The position numbers and the translations under genes were made by a program. From the NCBI GenBank assembly GCA_037953745.1, contig JBAKBP010003205.1, positions 51,001-115,000 on the forward strand: 64,000 nucleotides of DNA, written 5' to 3'. Under the pieces are notes generated by a model. It had not been told where the DNA came from. It was given only the letters and a program-made list of their open reading frames with translations, and did not search any database. Of this stretch, positions 32,386 through 42,886 are shown piece by piece. Positions within the stretch are counted from its first letter, which is position 1; the number at the start of each line of letters is the position of its first letter. Source of the DNA: Lithodes maja (lineage: Eukaryota > Arthropoda > Malacostraca > Decapoda > Lithodidae).

Positions 32386-35300
32386 ATGTCGGGCCCTAGT
32401 ATTGACGAGGAGCGAGAGATGCTATTTGAGGAGGTGCCGTTAGTAACTAGTGAGGAGGATGCTAGACTTTTTGTGAGTAAGCAGTACCATGTGACGGAGG
32501 AGAGGCTGACTGGGGTGAATGTTTATGGCTTGCACCTGATAGCCAAGGTTTTGGGTCTATCCAATGTAGGAGGGATGTCCAAGGGGGAGCTGATTTCCTG
32601 GGTGTTGCGTGGGCGACATGGGGTTTCGGAGGAGAGGGCGTTTGGGGGGGTTCCTCCCCAGATCCCCTCTCACTCGACTCCCACAGTGCCGTCCACTCAG
32701 TTGCCGGAGGTTAGCATTCTCCCACAGAGGGATGAGCATTGGAAGATTGGAGTGCCCTCGGGCGGTGCGTATGGTGGTTCCCCAGTTCTTGCCCCCCCTC
32801 CTTCAGTAGTGGCAGCTCCCTCTTCCGGCCTGTCTCCTGAGATGATATTTAAACTCGAGCTTGCTAAAATGGAGAATGAGACTAGGAAGCAGGAGATTGA
32901 GTCTAGGAGGCAGGAGAAGGAGATTGAGGCTGAGATTAGGAGGCACGAGGCTGAGCTTAGGTACGACTCAGAGAAATATTGTGCTCAAATAGATTTAGAT
33001 AAGACTCGTGCAGAGTCGACAGGGATTCGGATGGGCCGTGAGGGCCAAGTAAGAGAACAGTCCTTGTCCCAATTAGTCAAGTTGGTGCCGGCATTTAGTG
33101 AAACTGAAGTCACAGAATTTTTTAATCGTTTTGAGAAGAAGTGTAGGGAGCATAATTGGCCTGAAGAGAAGTGGGCAGCTCTGGTCTCCTCAAGACTTAC
33201 GGGTAAGGGTCTGAAGGCTTATGATGCACTACCTTTAGAGTCTTGCATTGACTACCCAGAATTGAAGAGAGCTGTCCTACGGGCATACGAGTTGCAACCA
33301 GAAACATATCGATTGAAGTTTCGGGGTGTTACAAAGACTAGGGAGGCGACCTTTCTTGAACATGCCCGGGACTTAAAAGATGCACTTGCTAACTGGACAC
33401 GTTCTGAGAAAGCTGAGACGGCCGAACAGTTGACTGAGCTGTTTCTGCTCGAGCAGTTTTATAAGTGTACTGGTGCAGATATGACTTTAACTATTAAAGA
33501 AAAGAACCCTAAAACTCTACAGGAGGCAGCTGAGATGGCTGACCTCCGGCTATCATTAATTCGTGGGTGCGGGTCTGCCCAGCGTAGTGAGGCAGGTAAC
33601 AAGGGGCGTGACACCCCACCCCCCCGAGTTAGTGATATACATTATGCAAACAAGTACAAGAGCTATGATACCAAGACTGACCACAAGACTAACACCGTCC
33701 CATTTAAGAAGGGGCCGGGCCCTTCCCAGTACCAAGGGAAGCCCAGAGGGGAGTTGGAGTGTTATCTTTGTCATGAAAAGGGGCACTTTGCAAGAGTCTG
33801 TCCTAGCAAACCACCTACAGCAGCTGTGTCTTTGGCCTGCAACATTGGTGTGTCTCCGAAGTCTTCTGAGTTTGCCCGGGGCAGTTCGTCAGAGGCTGAG
33901 GCACAGCCAATGCAGAAACACCTGAGAGGCTCGAACCCTGCTCAGGATGTTTTTTGCGACCATAGAGGACGGGGTTGCGTGATGTGGGCGGGGCGCAAGC
34001 ATGGAGTAGAGGTCTTGCGTGATACAGGTGCTTCCCAGACTCTGATGAACAATTTGACTGGCTACCCTATAAATGCGGCTCGGGTGGTAGTGGTGCAGGG
34101 TATTAATGCAACTCGGTCATACCCGCTGGTGCGGTTGGAGTTGGAGGTGGATGGTGTGGCACGTGAATTGGATGTTGGGATTGTGGAGAAACTGCCAGTG
34201 GAGGGCGTCGACCTTCTTCTCGGCAACGACTTTGCAATGCCCGCTTCTGAGGTTCTACCCTTAGTCGTTGCCGAGAGGCCGGCCGACGTGAGTGGGGGAG
34301 AACAAGAGTGTGTCGAGCGGTGCCAGGCACAACCCATGGCGTGTGCTGTCACCCGAGCTCGGGCAGCTAAAGTGTCACAGCCTAGTCCTCCGTCTTCAGA
34401 CCAGCAGAGGAACGATCAACAGGAGGAGGCTAAAGCTGGAGTTGGTTTTAAGAGTTTTGACTCGGCGGCTCTCCTGGGTGATTTAGTATTGGCACCTATG
34501 TTAGAGTCTGGAGAGGCCCCAGGACCTGTCACAGCTAGTGAGGAGGTAGGGCCGGAAGAGACTCCGAGGCAGCAACGTTGCACACGGAGAGAAGAAAGGG
34601 TTGCTCAGTTTGATATTGGGGAAGGACTTGGGTTGCTTCGGAAGCATCTAGACAAGTTGGTTCCCTCAGATATTTGTAAACTGCAGTTGGAGGATCCGGA
34701 AGTTCAGAAGTGTGGTAATGGTGCTGTCGAGATTAAACACAAGGACGGGGAAGCATGTCATGTGAACCTGTTGGAGGAGTTTGTGAGGCAACCACCTGAG
34801 CAGCCTACTGTCCCTGCGTTGGTCTGCCGCGGCCAAGGTGGAGAAGGAGAGGGGGGCAGTAGGGCACAGGTGGAGGAGAGTAGGGATTGTCATGTCTCGG
34901 CGAAGCAGTGGGCGGGGGACACGAGTCTGGTGGCTGTGGAAGTGCTAGAGCACCTGCCTGAGCAGCAGTGTGCAGCACTCCAGCACCAGCTCGGTTCATA
35001 CCCCACTGGTCGTGCCGAGCCCCTGAGTCTCACAACTCGGGCGGTGCGAGATGTTCCGCAGGCAGGTCATGTGACTGTTAAAAGACCGTTAGCCTCGTTG
35101 TTTCGGTGGTTTAAGGTGGGCGACGAGGCCTTGGCATGGTTGCCAGGTCAGGGTCGACCCATGGCTGCCAAGGGTGGTGGTCAAAAGGAGGACATTGAGC
35201 AGATTGGTAAGGTCGGCTGTGGTATCGCAGTGCCCGGTCGTCGCATAGCCTCCCAATGCTGCTCTAGTCTAATGCAACAGCCCTACCATAGACCGACTGT

Positions 35301-36153
35301 ATCTGGCCATGTCGCTGAAAGCGGTGATGCTGCGCAGGCAGATGTCGTCACAAGGAATGCGGGGGTGCGCATGTACGGTATCGGCGGGGAAGCCTTAGCA
35401 ATAATGAACTGTGGGAGTGACTGCACGGGTGGTACTGATTGTCCCTCTCATGACCTGGCTGTTCTAGGGACGAAGGTGGAGAAGGAGGGAGACTACAGGT
35501 TAGAAGCTGCGGTCTCGGCTGGGTTGTGGGAGGGCACAAGGCATGTTGTTCGTGGAGACAGTGCAAGGCAGTTATTTACTAGGCTATGGCAGTACTTTCG
35601 CATGTTTGTTGCTTCTCCAGGCCTGAGGTACGGGGTAGAATCCGACATGCAGGCTGGAGATAGTGCAAGGCTCAGTTTAATTCCCTGCCGTATAAATCCT
35701 GCTCGACAGCCTATGGTGCAAGCAGAGCTGGATTACGTGTGGACGAAGGATCTGAGGGATAAGGAATGTCGTGAGTGGTCGTTGCTTGTAACTTTGTCCG
35801 AGCGTGCTAAAGAGGTATGTGGTTTTGTTGTGGACGGGAGTACCTACCAGTGCAATGTTGTGCCTGACGGACTTAAGAATGCACCAGCAACGTGTCAGAG
35901 CCTGATGAATGAAAGTGAAAAGGACGATGATGCGCTGGGGCATTTCGAGATCTATGTTCCAGCCTATGGTCCGGTCGGTGTAGTTTACCCAGATCATTAC
36001 CCTCTCGAGATCTTGGACCAGTTTCACAATCGGAATATGAGGCTGACCAGGTGGTCACTAAGGTTATTGGTATATAACCTGGACATAAGCCATATTGCCG
36101 GTTGTGACAACGAGGTTGCATGTGGTCGTTCAGGGGTATATGATCCTGGGTAA
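32386..36153 (+). CDS. C1 gag-protease polyprotein fused to scrambled pol remnants
   Basis: Frame open from 32371; Met at 32386 (MSGPSIDEE) matches B1. Same layout: coiled coil, SCAN-like capsid, CCHC knuckle CYLCHEKGHFARVC, protease with DTGAS, then integrase and RT pieces in the same scrambled arrangement. C1 is longer at the C-terminus and retains the whole RNase H end, but key positions are altered: YPDHYPLEIL and NEVACGRSG stand where element A has YTDHHPLKFL and NVVADCLSR. The probable primer site is at 32175. One uninterrupted frame of about 1,255 codons, despite pol decay, argues for recent replication of this very form. Confidence 0.88.
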   Translation: MSGPSIDEEREMLFEEVPLVTSEEDARLFVSKQYHVTEERLTGVNVYGLHLIAKVLGLSNVGGMSKGELISWVLRGRHGVSEERAFGGVPPQIPSHSTPTVPSTQLPEVSILPQRDEHWKIGVPSGGAYGGSPVLAPPPSVVAAPSSGLSPEMIFKLELAKMENETRKQEIESRRQEKEIEAEIRRHEAELRYDSEKYCAQIDLDKTRAESTGIRMGREGQVREQSLSQLVKLVPAFSETEVTEFFNRFEKKCREHNWPEEKWAALVSSRLTGKGLKAYDALPLESCIDYPELKRAVLRAYELQPETYRLKFRGVTKTREATFLEHARDLKDALANWTRSEKAETAEQLTELFLLEQFYKCTGADMTLTIKEKNPKTLQEAAEMADLRLSLIRGCGSAQRSEAGNKGRDTPPPRVSDIHYANKYKSYDTKTDHKTNTVPFKKGPGPSQYQGKPRGELECYLCHEKGHFARVCPSKPPTAAVSLACNIGVSPKSSEFARGSSSEAEAQPMQKHLRGSNPAQDVFCDHRGRGCVMWAGRKHGVEVLRDTGASQTLMNNLTGYPINAARVVVVQGINATRSYPLVRLELEVDGVARELDVGIVEKLPVEGVDLLLGNDFAMPASEVLPLVVAERPADVSGGEQECVERCQAQPMACAVTRARAAKVSQPSPPSSDQQRNDQQEEAKAGVGFKSFDSAALLGDLVLAPMLESGEAPGPVTASEEVGPEETPRQQRCTRREERVAQFDIGEGLGLLRKHLDKLVPSDICKLQLEDPEVQKCGNGAVEIKHKDGEACHVNLLEEFVRQPPEQPTVPALVCRGQGGEGEGGSRAQVEESRDCHVSAKQWAGDTSLVAVEVLEHLPEQQCAALQHQLGSYPTGRAEPLSLTTRAVRDVPQAGHVTVKRPLASLFRWFKVGDEALAWLPGQGRPMAAKGGGQKEDIEQIGKVGCGIAVPGRRIASQCCSSLMQQPYHRPTVSGHVAESGDAAQADVVTRNAGVRMYGIGGEALAIMNCGSDCTGGTDCPSHDLAVLGTKVEKEGDYRLEAAVSAGLWEGTRHVVRGDSARQLFTRLWQYFRMFVASPGLRYGVESDMQAGDSARLSLIPCRINPARQPMVQAELDYVWTKDLRDKECREWSLLVTLSERAKEVCGFVVDGSTYQCNVVPDGLKNAPATCQSLMNESEKDDDALGHFEIYVPAYGPVGVVYPDHYPLEILDQFHNRNMRLTRWSLRLLVYNLDISHIAGCDNEVACGRSGVYDPG

Positions 36154-36640
36154 ATTGACACACGGGTAGCCTCCTGCTTTGGTTTGAGTAGTATTTTGCG
36201 CTTGGTGCTTGTTGGCTCGCGGTTGTAGCCCAGCGTATTGGGTCGTAAAGCAGGATTGTTGAGCGTTTGGTATAGAAGAAAATAGGCTGCCCTTATAGAG
36301 CAGCCGGAAAAAAAACATATTAAAATATAAAAATCATATAAAAACTCTTTCTTTTTGATGAAGATAATTGTATAAGTTTGTCATAGCCTATAAGGTTTGA
36401 GTAGTCCACGAACTATCAAACGGCTGAGCTGCTGTAAGCTCGCTCTGGGAGCATGATATTATGTCTTTTACTATTGTTGGGAGGAGTTATGAAATGTGAA
36501 TTTTTTTTTATATAAGATGTGTTTTAGTGATAAACTCAGCGTTGTTTTAGTGCCATGCGGTCGCTGGGTGTGAGGGGTTTGATGGGGTTCTGTATATCAG
36601 ATTTTAGCTCAGGGTTGAGCAAGTAAAATCTTGGGGGAGG
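36154..36640 (+). other. C1 3' untranslated region and polypurine tract
   Basis: Homologous to the B1 and A 3' untranslated regions; ends CTTGGGGGAGG directly before the 3' LTR at 36641. Confidence 0.8.
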
Positions 36641-38479
36641 TGTGACGCATGTCGAGTATGAGCATGCTGTACAGAACGCCCAGTCAGGCCCCACTCTCGC
36701 TAGGATCGTCAGGGCAGGAACTTTGGCTGTAGTCTGTGTAGAGTTTCCTAACTCAGTTTATGTGAACCGTTGTACTATAAGTATTATAATTATGTATTTT
36801 GTTTTCTTTTAAGTCAACGAGTTCTATTTTAAATCATTATATATAAGTATTGTGTGTGGGAGATTTATATATATAATGATGTGATGAGAGAGAGCGAGTT
36901 ATGTAACGGAGGACAGTGTGCGCGCCACGAGGTGTGTAGGCCTCACTCCCTCCTCCCTCCTTCCCCCCTCCCTCCCCCCTCATCAAGAGCGTGGGAATCC
37001 TTTGTCGATCCCAGATTGAGAGAGAGAATGTGACGTCATGATTGCCGTTATGCTCGCTACGGGGCCGAGTATAAAAAGGGAGGTCTCGCCATTTTTAGAT
37101 CAGAACTCATCAGGCAAAGCGACCTCTCATATCCCTTGCAACTATCGATATTCTTCCGACTGATGTGAACTTTCTCTACTCTCTGAACAGCCTATTTTCT
37201 TCTCTTCTCGTCCCTTTTTAACCAATGACCCCTTTGGTGCAGATTTAGTCAGCCAAAGTATTATCGCTTGAGTTCTCACGAGATAAGTGCCTGTTAGATA
37301 GCCTATTTTTGGAAGGGTTAACTAGAATAGGATTGATTGATGTTTGTTGCACTCGTATATGTATTTCCCTGTGTACTATTATTCATGTTCCTGTTTTCTG
37401 CTGGTTTAGGTAATGCTAGACTGGGATAGGGTTCCTCGAGTTGTGATTTCCTATGAGTGCTAGGTTGGTTGAACCAGCACAATTGCAACGGAGACGTGGG
37501 AAGCCTAGGGGGTCTTTTTGATTGTGTACCGTGGGAGTTTAGCACTGTGTTGCGAGTGAGGGCTTTTGCCTGTGCCACCCAACACTGTGCTATCTCATTT
37601 GCTTGACTTTGAGAGGATCGCCAGGAGAGAACCAGATACTAGTGATCTGGATCTCTCAAGAGAGCATCCCGTCAATTACCGTAATTTGGCCGCACAGTCT
37701 TAAGGACCTCGCTAGGCTACGAGCCGCTTGCTCAGCCATTGTCTCTTAACCTTAGATATCCCAGCTAGACTTTGCTCGACCAGCAGATACAGCATAGTAT
37801 TGAAGCTTCTCCTTATGTATATTATTGTTTAAGCACTATTGATTTCATGTGTGGCACGCTTAGCTACTTCAGAGATTAGTGGCCCACGAGCACAATCTTA
37901 GTAGGCTATTGCTAGTGCATTGTCGGAGTACTTCTTCTTAATGTTTGCCATATCCTATTGCTTATTCTTATAATTCTTCTTATGTCAATTTAAAGCCTTT
38001 AATTACCAGTGAGTTATTCATTAAATTGCTGTTCAAAATCCGATACTTACTTCTTACGAGTATTCGAGAAGCATCTAACTTATCAGAAGATTCCTTGCTT
38101 GATGCTCGAGGACTATTGTTTAACGTAACGTAATAGTGCCGATCCGAAGTAGAGGGTGGAGGACTTCTTAAGTTCTTAGTTCAAGGGTGGATTACTTCGG
38201 CTTCGGCCAACACTATTCTTTAGTGTTGTAGTACTTTCTTCTTTGTTTGATTGTTGACCAGACTAGATAACTCCCGTCTTGCTATTAGTCTGTTGTGTGA
38301 AACGCTAGTACCGAGTTCTTGTATACCCCGTTATAGCAGATAGAACTCTGGAGGGTAGTGGCGTTTTTTGTTCGGCTGGCAGTACTCTGGGGTTGGGATC
38401 GTGTGTTTCCGTTGTGGCAGCGAGCCATACTCGAGTCCTGTGTAAGAGCCCTAGTGTACCCGAGTGCCCGGTCGTAACA
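36641..38479 (+). repeat. 3' LTR of C1
   Basis: Same length as the 5' LTR and identical by eye. CRE at 37031-37038, TATA at 37070. Ends GTCGTAACA followed by the GGTG duplication. Confidence 0.93.
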
Positions 38480-38780
38480 GGTGTGACGTTAACCACTCCG
38501 TTAGAACCGCATGGCTTGTCCTACAGTGACTCGCTAGGATCGCCAGGGCAGTGGATGTGGCTACAGTTGATGTATTATTGTGTGCTTTATTTCATATGAA
38601 AGCTCGTGTCATAGGCAGTCCAGAAAGGCTCTTTGTTTTCGCCCATGTCAAGGCTTTATATATTTAATTGCAGAGTATATGTTTTATCATTAAGTAGTAA
38701 TGATAGGATTTGAGAGAGAGAGAGAGAGAGAGAGTAGAACAGAGTGAGAGGAGGCGCGTAGTGCTTTTTGCCATGTTCGA

Positions 38781-38930
38781 TGACGTCACAGCTGGCTGGC
38801 CTCTTGGGGATTGGTTGGAGGAGTTTTTTACCATGCTTGGTGACGTCATGTTTGGCTGGCTTCTTTGGTATTGGCTGAAGGAATTGTTACCGCTTTGTCT
38901 ATGCGGTGCGAGCTAGTGCTAGTATATATA
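38781..38930 (+). promoter_or_regulatory. LTR A enhancer/promoter: duplicated CRE + CCAAT, TATA
   Basis: Two TGACGTCA sites 60 bp apart, each followed by GGCTGGC and an ATTGG pentamer (38809-38813, 38869-38873), precede TATATATA at 38923-38930. Paired CRE and CCAAT motifs are typical of strong retroelement U3 regions; function is inferred. Confidence 0.6.
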
Positions 38931-39660
38931 CAGCTTTCTTGCCACTCTCTCCCTCAGATCTGGTTTCTAGAACGCATCCTTCTTATCCCTTTGATATCTG
39001 TTCCCCCGTTTGCACCTGAGAACCTTTTCCTCTGCCTATCTCTCTCATATTCCATATCTTTCACCACCTTTTATTAATATTATACCCCCTCTGGTTAACT
39101 CTGCATAATCAGCTTCATGCTGGCCAGTTGTATTGTGCGTTAAGGTCTTATATAACCCATGTATGTTTAGTTGTTAAGATAAGTTGATCACGAAGCATTG
39201 GTTGGCATTCATATTGTTCAGTACCGCTTCCTATAATTATTAGTGTTCTGCTGGATTAGATAATGCTAGACTAAGAGTCTGATACTATAAGGTATTGTTT
39301 CCGATAGGTGCTGGCTTTAGTTAAAAGCTGCACGACATACCTGAGAACTGGAGTTGATTGGGTAAATTCTAGTCTGTGTGCCATTGAGAGTAGAGCATGC
39401 ACGAATGAAGGCTTTTTGCCTATACCATTCTGCACTGTTCTAAGCTCGTTGTTTGTCTTTGAGGTACGCCAGGAAAACGCTTAATACTTCGGTATTAAGG
39501 TTTCTCAAGAGAGCTACCCTTCACTCTAACGTAATACTTGACGCATAGACTTGAGATTTGCACTAGGCTATGCGGCATGCCATGCGCACCAGTATCTCGT
39601 ATCATTGACTCTAGCTAGACTTTATCAGTCACAGTAGACATTAAGTATATTAAACCTTAT

Positions 39661-40138
39661 AGGGGAGGTGTGGTGGAGTGGTCATGCCACTGGATTGGTG
39701 ATCCAATGGACCCGGGTTCAAATCCCGATATGTCAATGGGAAGATATTATTGGGATTGAATTTGTGCTGTACCTAGTATCAGTGCATTACCACAAAGCCC
39801 ACCGAAATGCCAAAAAAATACCCTCATTGTTCCCTGATTAAATAACACTGTATGCATATTCCCATATTCAAAATATGTTACAGGGGGACAATGCCTAGTG
39901 AGTTCACTGCTCAATAGGTGGCATTCTGAGAGTGAGGGTCTGAGTCTGGAGGGTGAGACGGTGAAGCACTTGAGCGAAGCAACCAGCCGCTTCAGAGATG
40001 GAGCTGCTTTGAGCCATGATGGATGCTTCACATGTCTCACTCCCCAGGCTGGAACAAGACCTCACGGGCTTCACCGTGTTGAGCGGTGGAATGTACAGGC
40101 TCTCAGCCTATGCCCGAGAGGGAGTAGTTGGAATATAG

Positions 40139-40168
<30 letters not shown>
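39661..40168 (+). mobile_element. tRNA-headed SINE inserted in LTR A
   Basis: Starts with a tRNA-like head: A-box-like TGGTGGAGTGGTCATGCC and B box GGTTCAAATCC near 39715. It ends in an A run of 29 (40140-40168). The corresponding region is absent from B/C LTRs. At about 500 bp it is long for a SINE, so a composite is possible. The acceptor stem does not close, so it is not a tRNA gene. No clear target duplication. Confidence 0.7.
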
Positions 40169-40170
<2 letters not shown>

Positions 40171-40820
40171 ACTCTTTTTATGCATACCTGTTTATGATTA
40201 CACAAGCATTTCGCAGCCTAGTTTGATGTATTGAGACACAAACGACTTAGGCTCTTTTTGTTGATAGGAATACTGCATTGTCGTGGCGATTATTATTAGT
40301 GTTGTAGCGTTTAGGATATTTTTGGTCCCGACTGCATTATATATCCTGCCTTTTTGTGAGCATAGCCTGCTCGAGCATTGTTCCGCTGCCAGCCTTTTTG
40401 GGGTTCCATTTCCGATTCGAGCATCTTGATAGCATCTAACATTTAAAGAAGATTCCTTGTTGGTGTTGAAGGACTTTAGTGCACTTTCTTTCATGCAGGA
40501 GTGCCTGACATTTATTGATTAAAGTAACGTAAGCTGTAACTTCTCTTACCACCTTACTTTGCATACCATAACCAAGCACCTTCGGTTATAGGTAGTAATA
40601 GGCTGTTTTCACATAACATTAAGCCTAGAGTAGACGCTCATTTATTGAGAGTTTAATAACCTATTATTGCATATAGAACTCTGGAGAAATATTTGTGTTC
40701 TTTGTTCACTGGGAATATACATCAGAGGTTGGATCTAGCGCTTTCCGTTGCAGCATTTATGCCATTACTAGTCCAATGAATAAGAACCCTGATATATTTA
40801 AACCTCATTCGTAACACTGT

Positions 40821-42320
40821 CTATCCTCTAACGTCTTCCCTTCATGCTGAAAATGTGCTCACATTCAACCTGTCCCAAAGAAGGGTGACTGCTTTCAACA
40901 CTCCAACTATCGTCCAATTGCTCTCATCTCTTGTCTTTCTAAAGTTTTTGAAACTATTCTTGCTTCCAAATTTCTTAAGCATTTCTCTTCTCATAATCTG
41001 CTCTCAAATCGCCAGTATGGCTTCCTTAAGGGTCGCTCTTCTGGTGATCTTCTTTCATATCTTACTAACTCTTGGTCATCCTCCTTTCGGGAATTCAGTG
41101 AGACTTTTTCTATTGCACTAGACATATCGAAAGCCTACGATAGAGTCTGGCACAAATCTTTAATTTCTAAACTACCCTCCTTCGGTTTCTATCCCTCCAT
41201 CTGTGCCTTTGTCTCTAATTTCCTTTCCGGCCGTTCCATAGCCGCGGTTGTGGACAGCCATTGTTCACTTCCTCACCCTATAAACTCCGGTGTTCCTCAG
41301 GGCTCTGTCCTATCTCCTATTCTCTTTCTAATTTTTATAAAATTTAATGATCTCCTCAACTGTACCTCAATGCCCATCCATTCATACACAGACGACTCAA
41401 CCTTACACTACTCCATTAGTTTTTCAGAACGCCCAAGCCAGCAATCCCTCAACGACAAATGTAATGAAGCCATAGAACTCTTAAATTTTGATCTAAATAC
41501 TATCTCCAATTGGGGCAGAGAAAACCTTGTTAACTTTAATGTTTCCAAAACCCAGTTTCTCCATCTATCTACCCGTAAGGAACTCCCAGCGGACTATCCC
41601 TTATTCTTCAACAATACAAAAATCAATCCTTCATCTTCTCTCAATATTCTTGGTGTCTCTTTTTCATCTGCTCTCAGTTGGAAGGACCATATAACCAGTC
41701 TTGCTAAGGCAGCCCCCCAGAAGCTGGGTGTGCTCAACCGGCTTAGGGGGTTCTTTTCTCCTGCACAGCTTCTTGCTCTGTACAGGGGCATAGTGCATCC
41801 TTGTATTGAGTATTGTTCACATGTGTGGGGAGGTTCCTCTCACACAACTCTCATAGACAAAGTTGAAAGGAAGGCCTTTCGTATCATTAACTCCCGTCCA
41901 CTCACCAACTCTCTGCAATCTCTCTCTCTCCGCCGCAATGTTGCATCTCTCTCGCTATTCTATCGCTACTATAATAATCAGTGTTCCTCAGAGCTTTCCC
42001 AGTGTATACCACCTCCTTTACGTAGGGCACGTGGTACCCGTCTTGCAACTCAATCCCACCCCTACTCTGTGCAACTCTCCAAGCCAAGAGTGAAACGTTA
42101 CTCTAACACTTTCTTTTACTCAACAGCTGAGCTCTGGAACTCTCCCAGAATCAGTCTTTCCCTCTTCCTATGACTTAAATTGCTTCAAACTCCGTGTGTC
42201 CAGGCATTTTGGCTCGAACGTCCCTTGATTTTGGCCCTGTCATTCTTTCAACAATGAGGGAGGCACTCGCTATAGGCAGTTATGCCTTTTGCCTCCCTCA
42301 ATAACATAGAAAAAAAAAAA
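40821..42320 (+). pseudogene. LINE copy 2, 3' part with broken reverse transcriptase
   Basis: Continues the LINE interrupted at 18860 (CTATCCTCTAACGTCTTCCC matches copy 3 near 60659). RT frames at 40855-41121 and 41250-42173 are separated by a frame change; the catalytic box reads YTDD in HSYTDDSTLHY instead of YADD, and IKFND shows a small insertion. The 3' end is the A run at 42310-42320, after which gypsy-1 integrase resumes. Confidence 0.9.
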
Positions 42321-42725
42321 TCACCTCCAAATGTGGAATAAAGGTGAAACACTTCCCCTTATTGGCCACAAAGGAATGCTCTCTGTGAACGGAGCCACCG
42401 ATCTATTAACAATCAGCTAAGAACAAAAATTATCAAATTACAATCCACTGACTGGCCCAGCCAGATGAAAGTGATTCAGTGGGGTTTAAACTCTTGCCCC
42501 CGAAAAGATGGAATATCTCCCCTCGAACGCATCTACGGAGTGGCACTATTGCTGCTACCATTCTGAAATCTGGCCACTCCCCCATCCACTCAGTATACCG
42601 TAGACCCCCTCCAACAATTAAAAAATACCCTACACACTGCACAAGCCTGTCAAGACGTCACCACCGATGTCTTCAACCCTCAAAACCCCTTTGCTATTGA
42701 TGACACCGTCATGGTCGCCAAGTTA
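42321..42725 (+). pseudogene. gypsy-1 integrase C-terminal half
   Basis: Resumes gypsy-1 after LINE copy 2. A frame around 42370-42425 reads ALCERSHRSINNQL, the region of the third catalytic acidic residue (Glu) of integrase (normally NGxVERxHRxL), followed by PLERIYGV, the usual post-core block. At least one frameshift separates it from the upstream VKHFPL-like residues. Confidence 0.75.
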
Positions 42726-42886
42726 CCTGTCATTAACAAACTTGTTATATCATAATATATATCATGTTATATCATAACCATATTCAATTGAAAAAATACC
42801 CAACCCTTTCCAAGTTATCATCAATTACCACGGGGCGTTCAGAACTTACCGAAACAGATTCGTGAGGAGATATTCACCCCTTCAGC

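Larger units (their letters stand above)
30334..38479 (+). mobile_element. LTR element C1, complete, sister of B1
   Basis: 5' LTR 30334-32172 and 3' LTR 36641-38479, both 1839 bp and identical as far as I can see by eye, so this is probably the most recent insertion here. GGTG is duplicated at 30330-30333 and 38480-38483. Joining the flanks recreates the polypurine tract and 3' LTR start of element A. The internal region is about 95 percent or more similar to B1 by eye, with the same scrambled pol. Confidence 0.95.
18861..40816 (+). mobile_element. LTR element A (Gmr1-like Ty3/gypsy), host of B1 and C1
   Basis: It starts TGTGACGTTAACC at 18861 and ends CGTAACA at 40816. CTGT is duplicated at 18857-18860 and 40817-40820, and removing the element rejoins LINE sequence that is continuous in copy 3. 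The element keeps only about 32 bp of its 5' LTR, then jumps into gag; its 3' LTR is complete. B1 sits in its gag-pol and C1 at its PPT/3' LTR junction. It carries gag, protease, partial integrase and RNase H, all frameshifted. Confidence 0.92.
38482..40816 (+). repeat. 3' LTR of element A
   Basis: Begins TGTGACGTTAACC and ends TTCGTAACA; about 1.83 kb once the inserted SINE is subtracted, matching the B/C LTR length. U3 is different from B/C: a GA microsatellite (38712-38734) and a 60-bp tandem duplication, each unit carrying TGACGTCA (38781-38788, 38841-38848) and an ATTGG (inverted CCAAT), then a TATATATA box at 38923. R/U5 shows the same hairpins as B/C with different stem sequence, for example an 8-bp stem with a TTCG loop at 39480-39499. 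Confidence 0.9.

Noticed and set aside
39661..39735. tRNA gene
   Set aside because: A and B boxes are present but the acceptor stem does not pair and an A tail follows 430 bp later; this is a SINE head.
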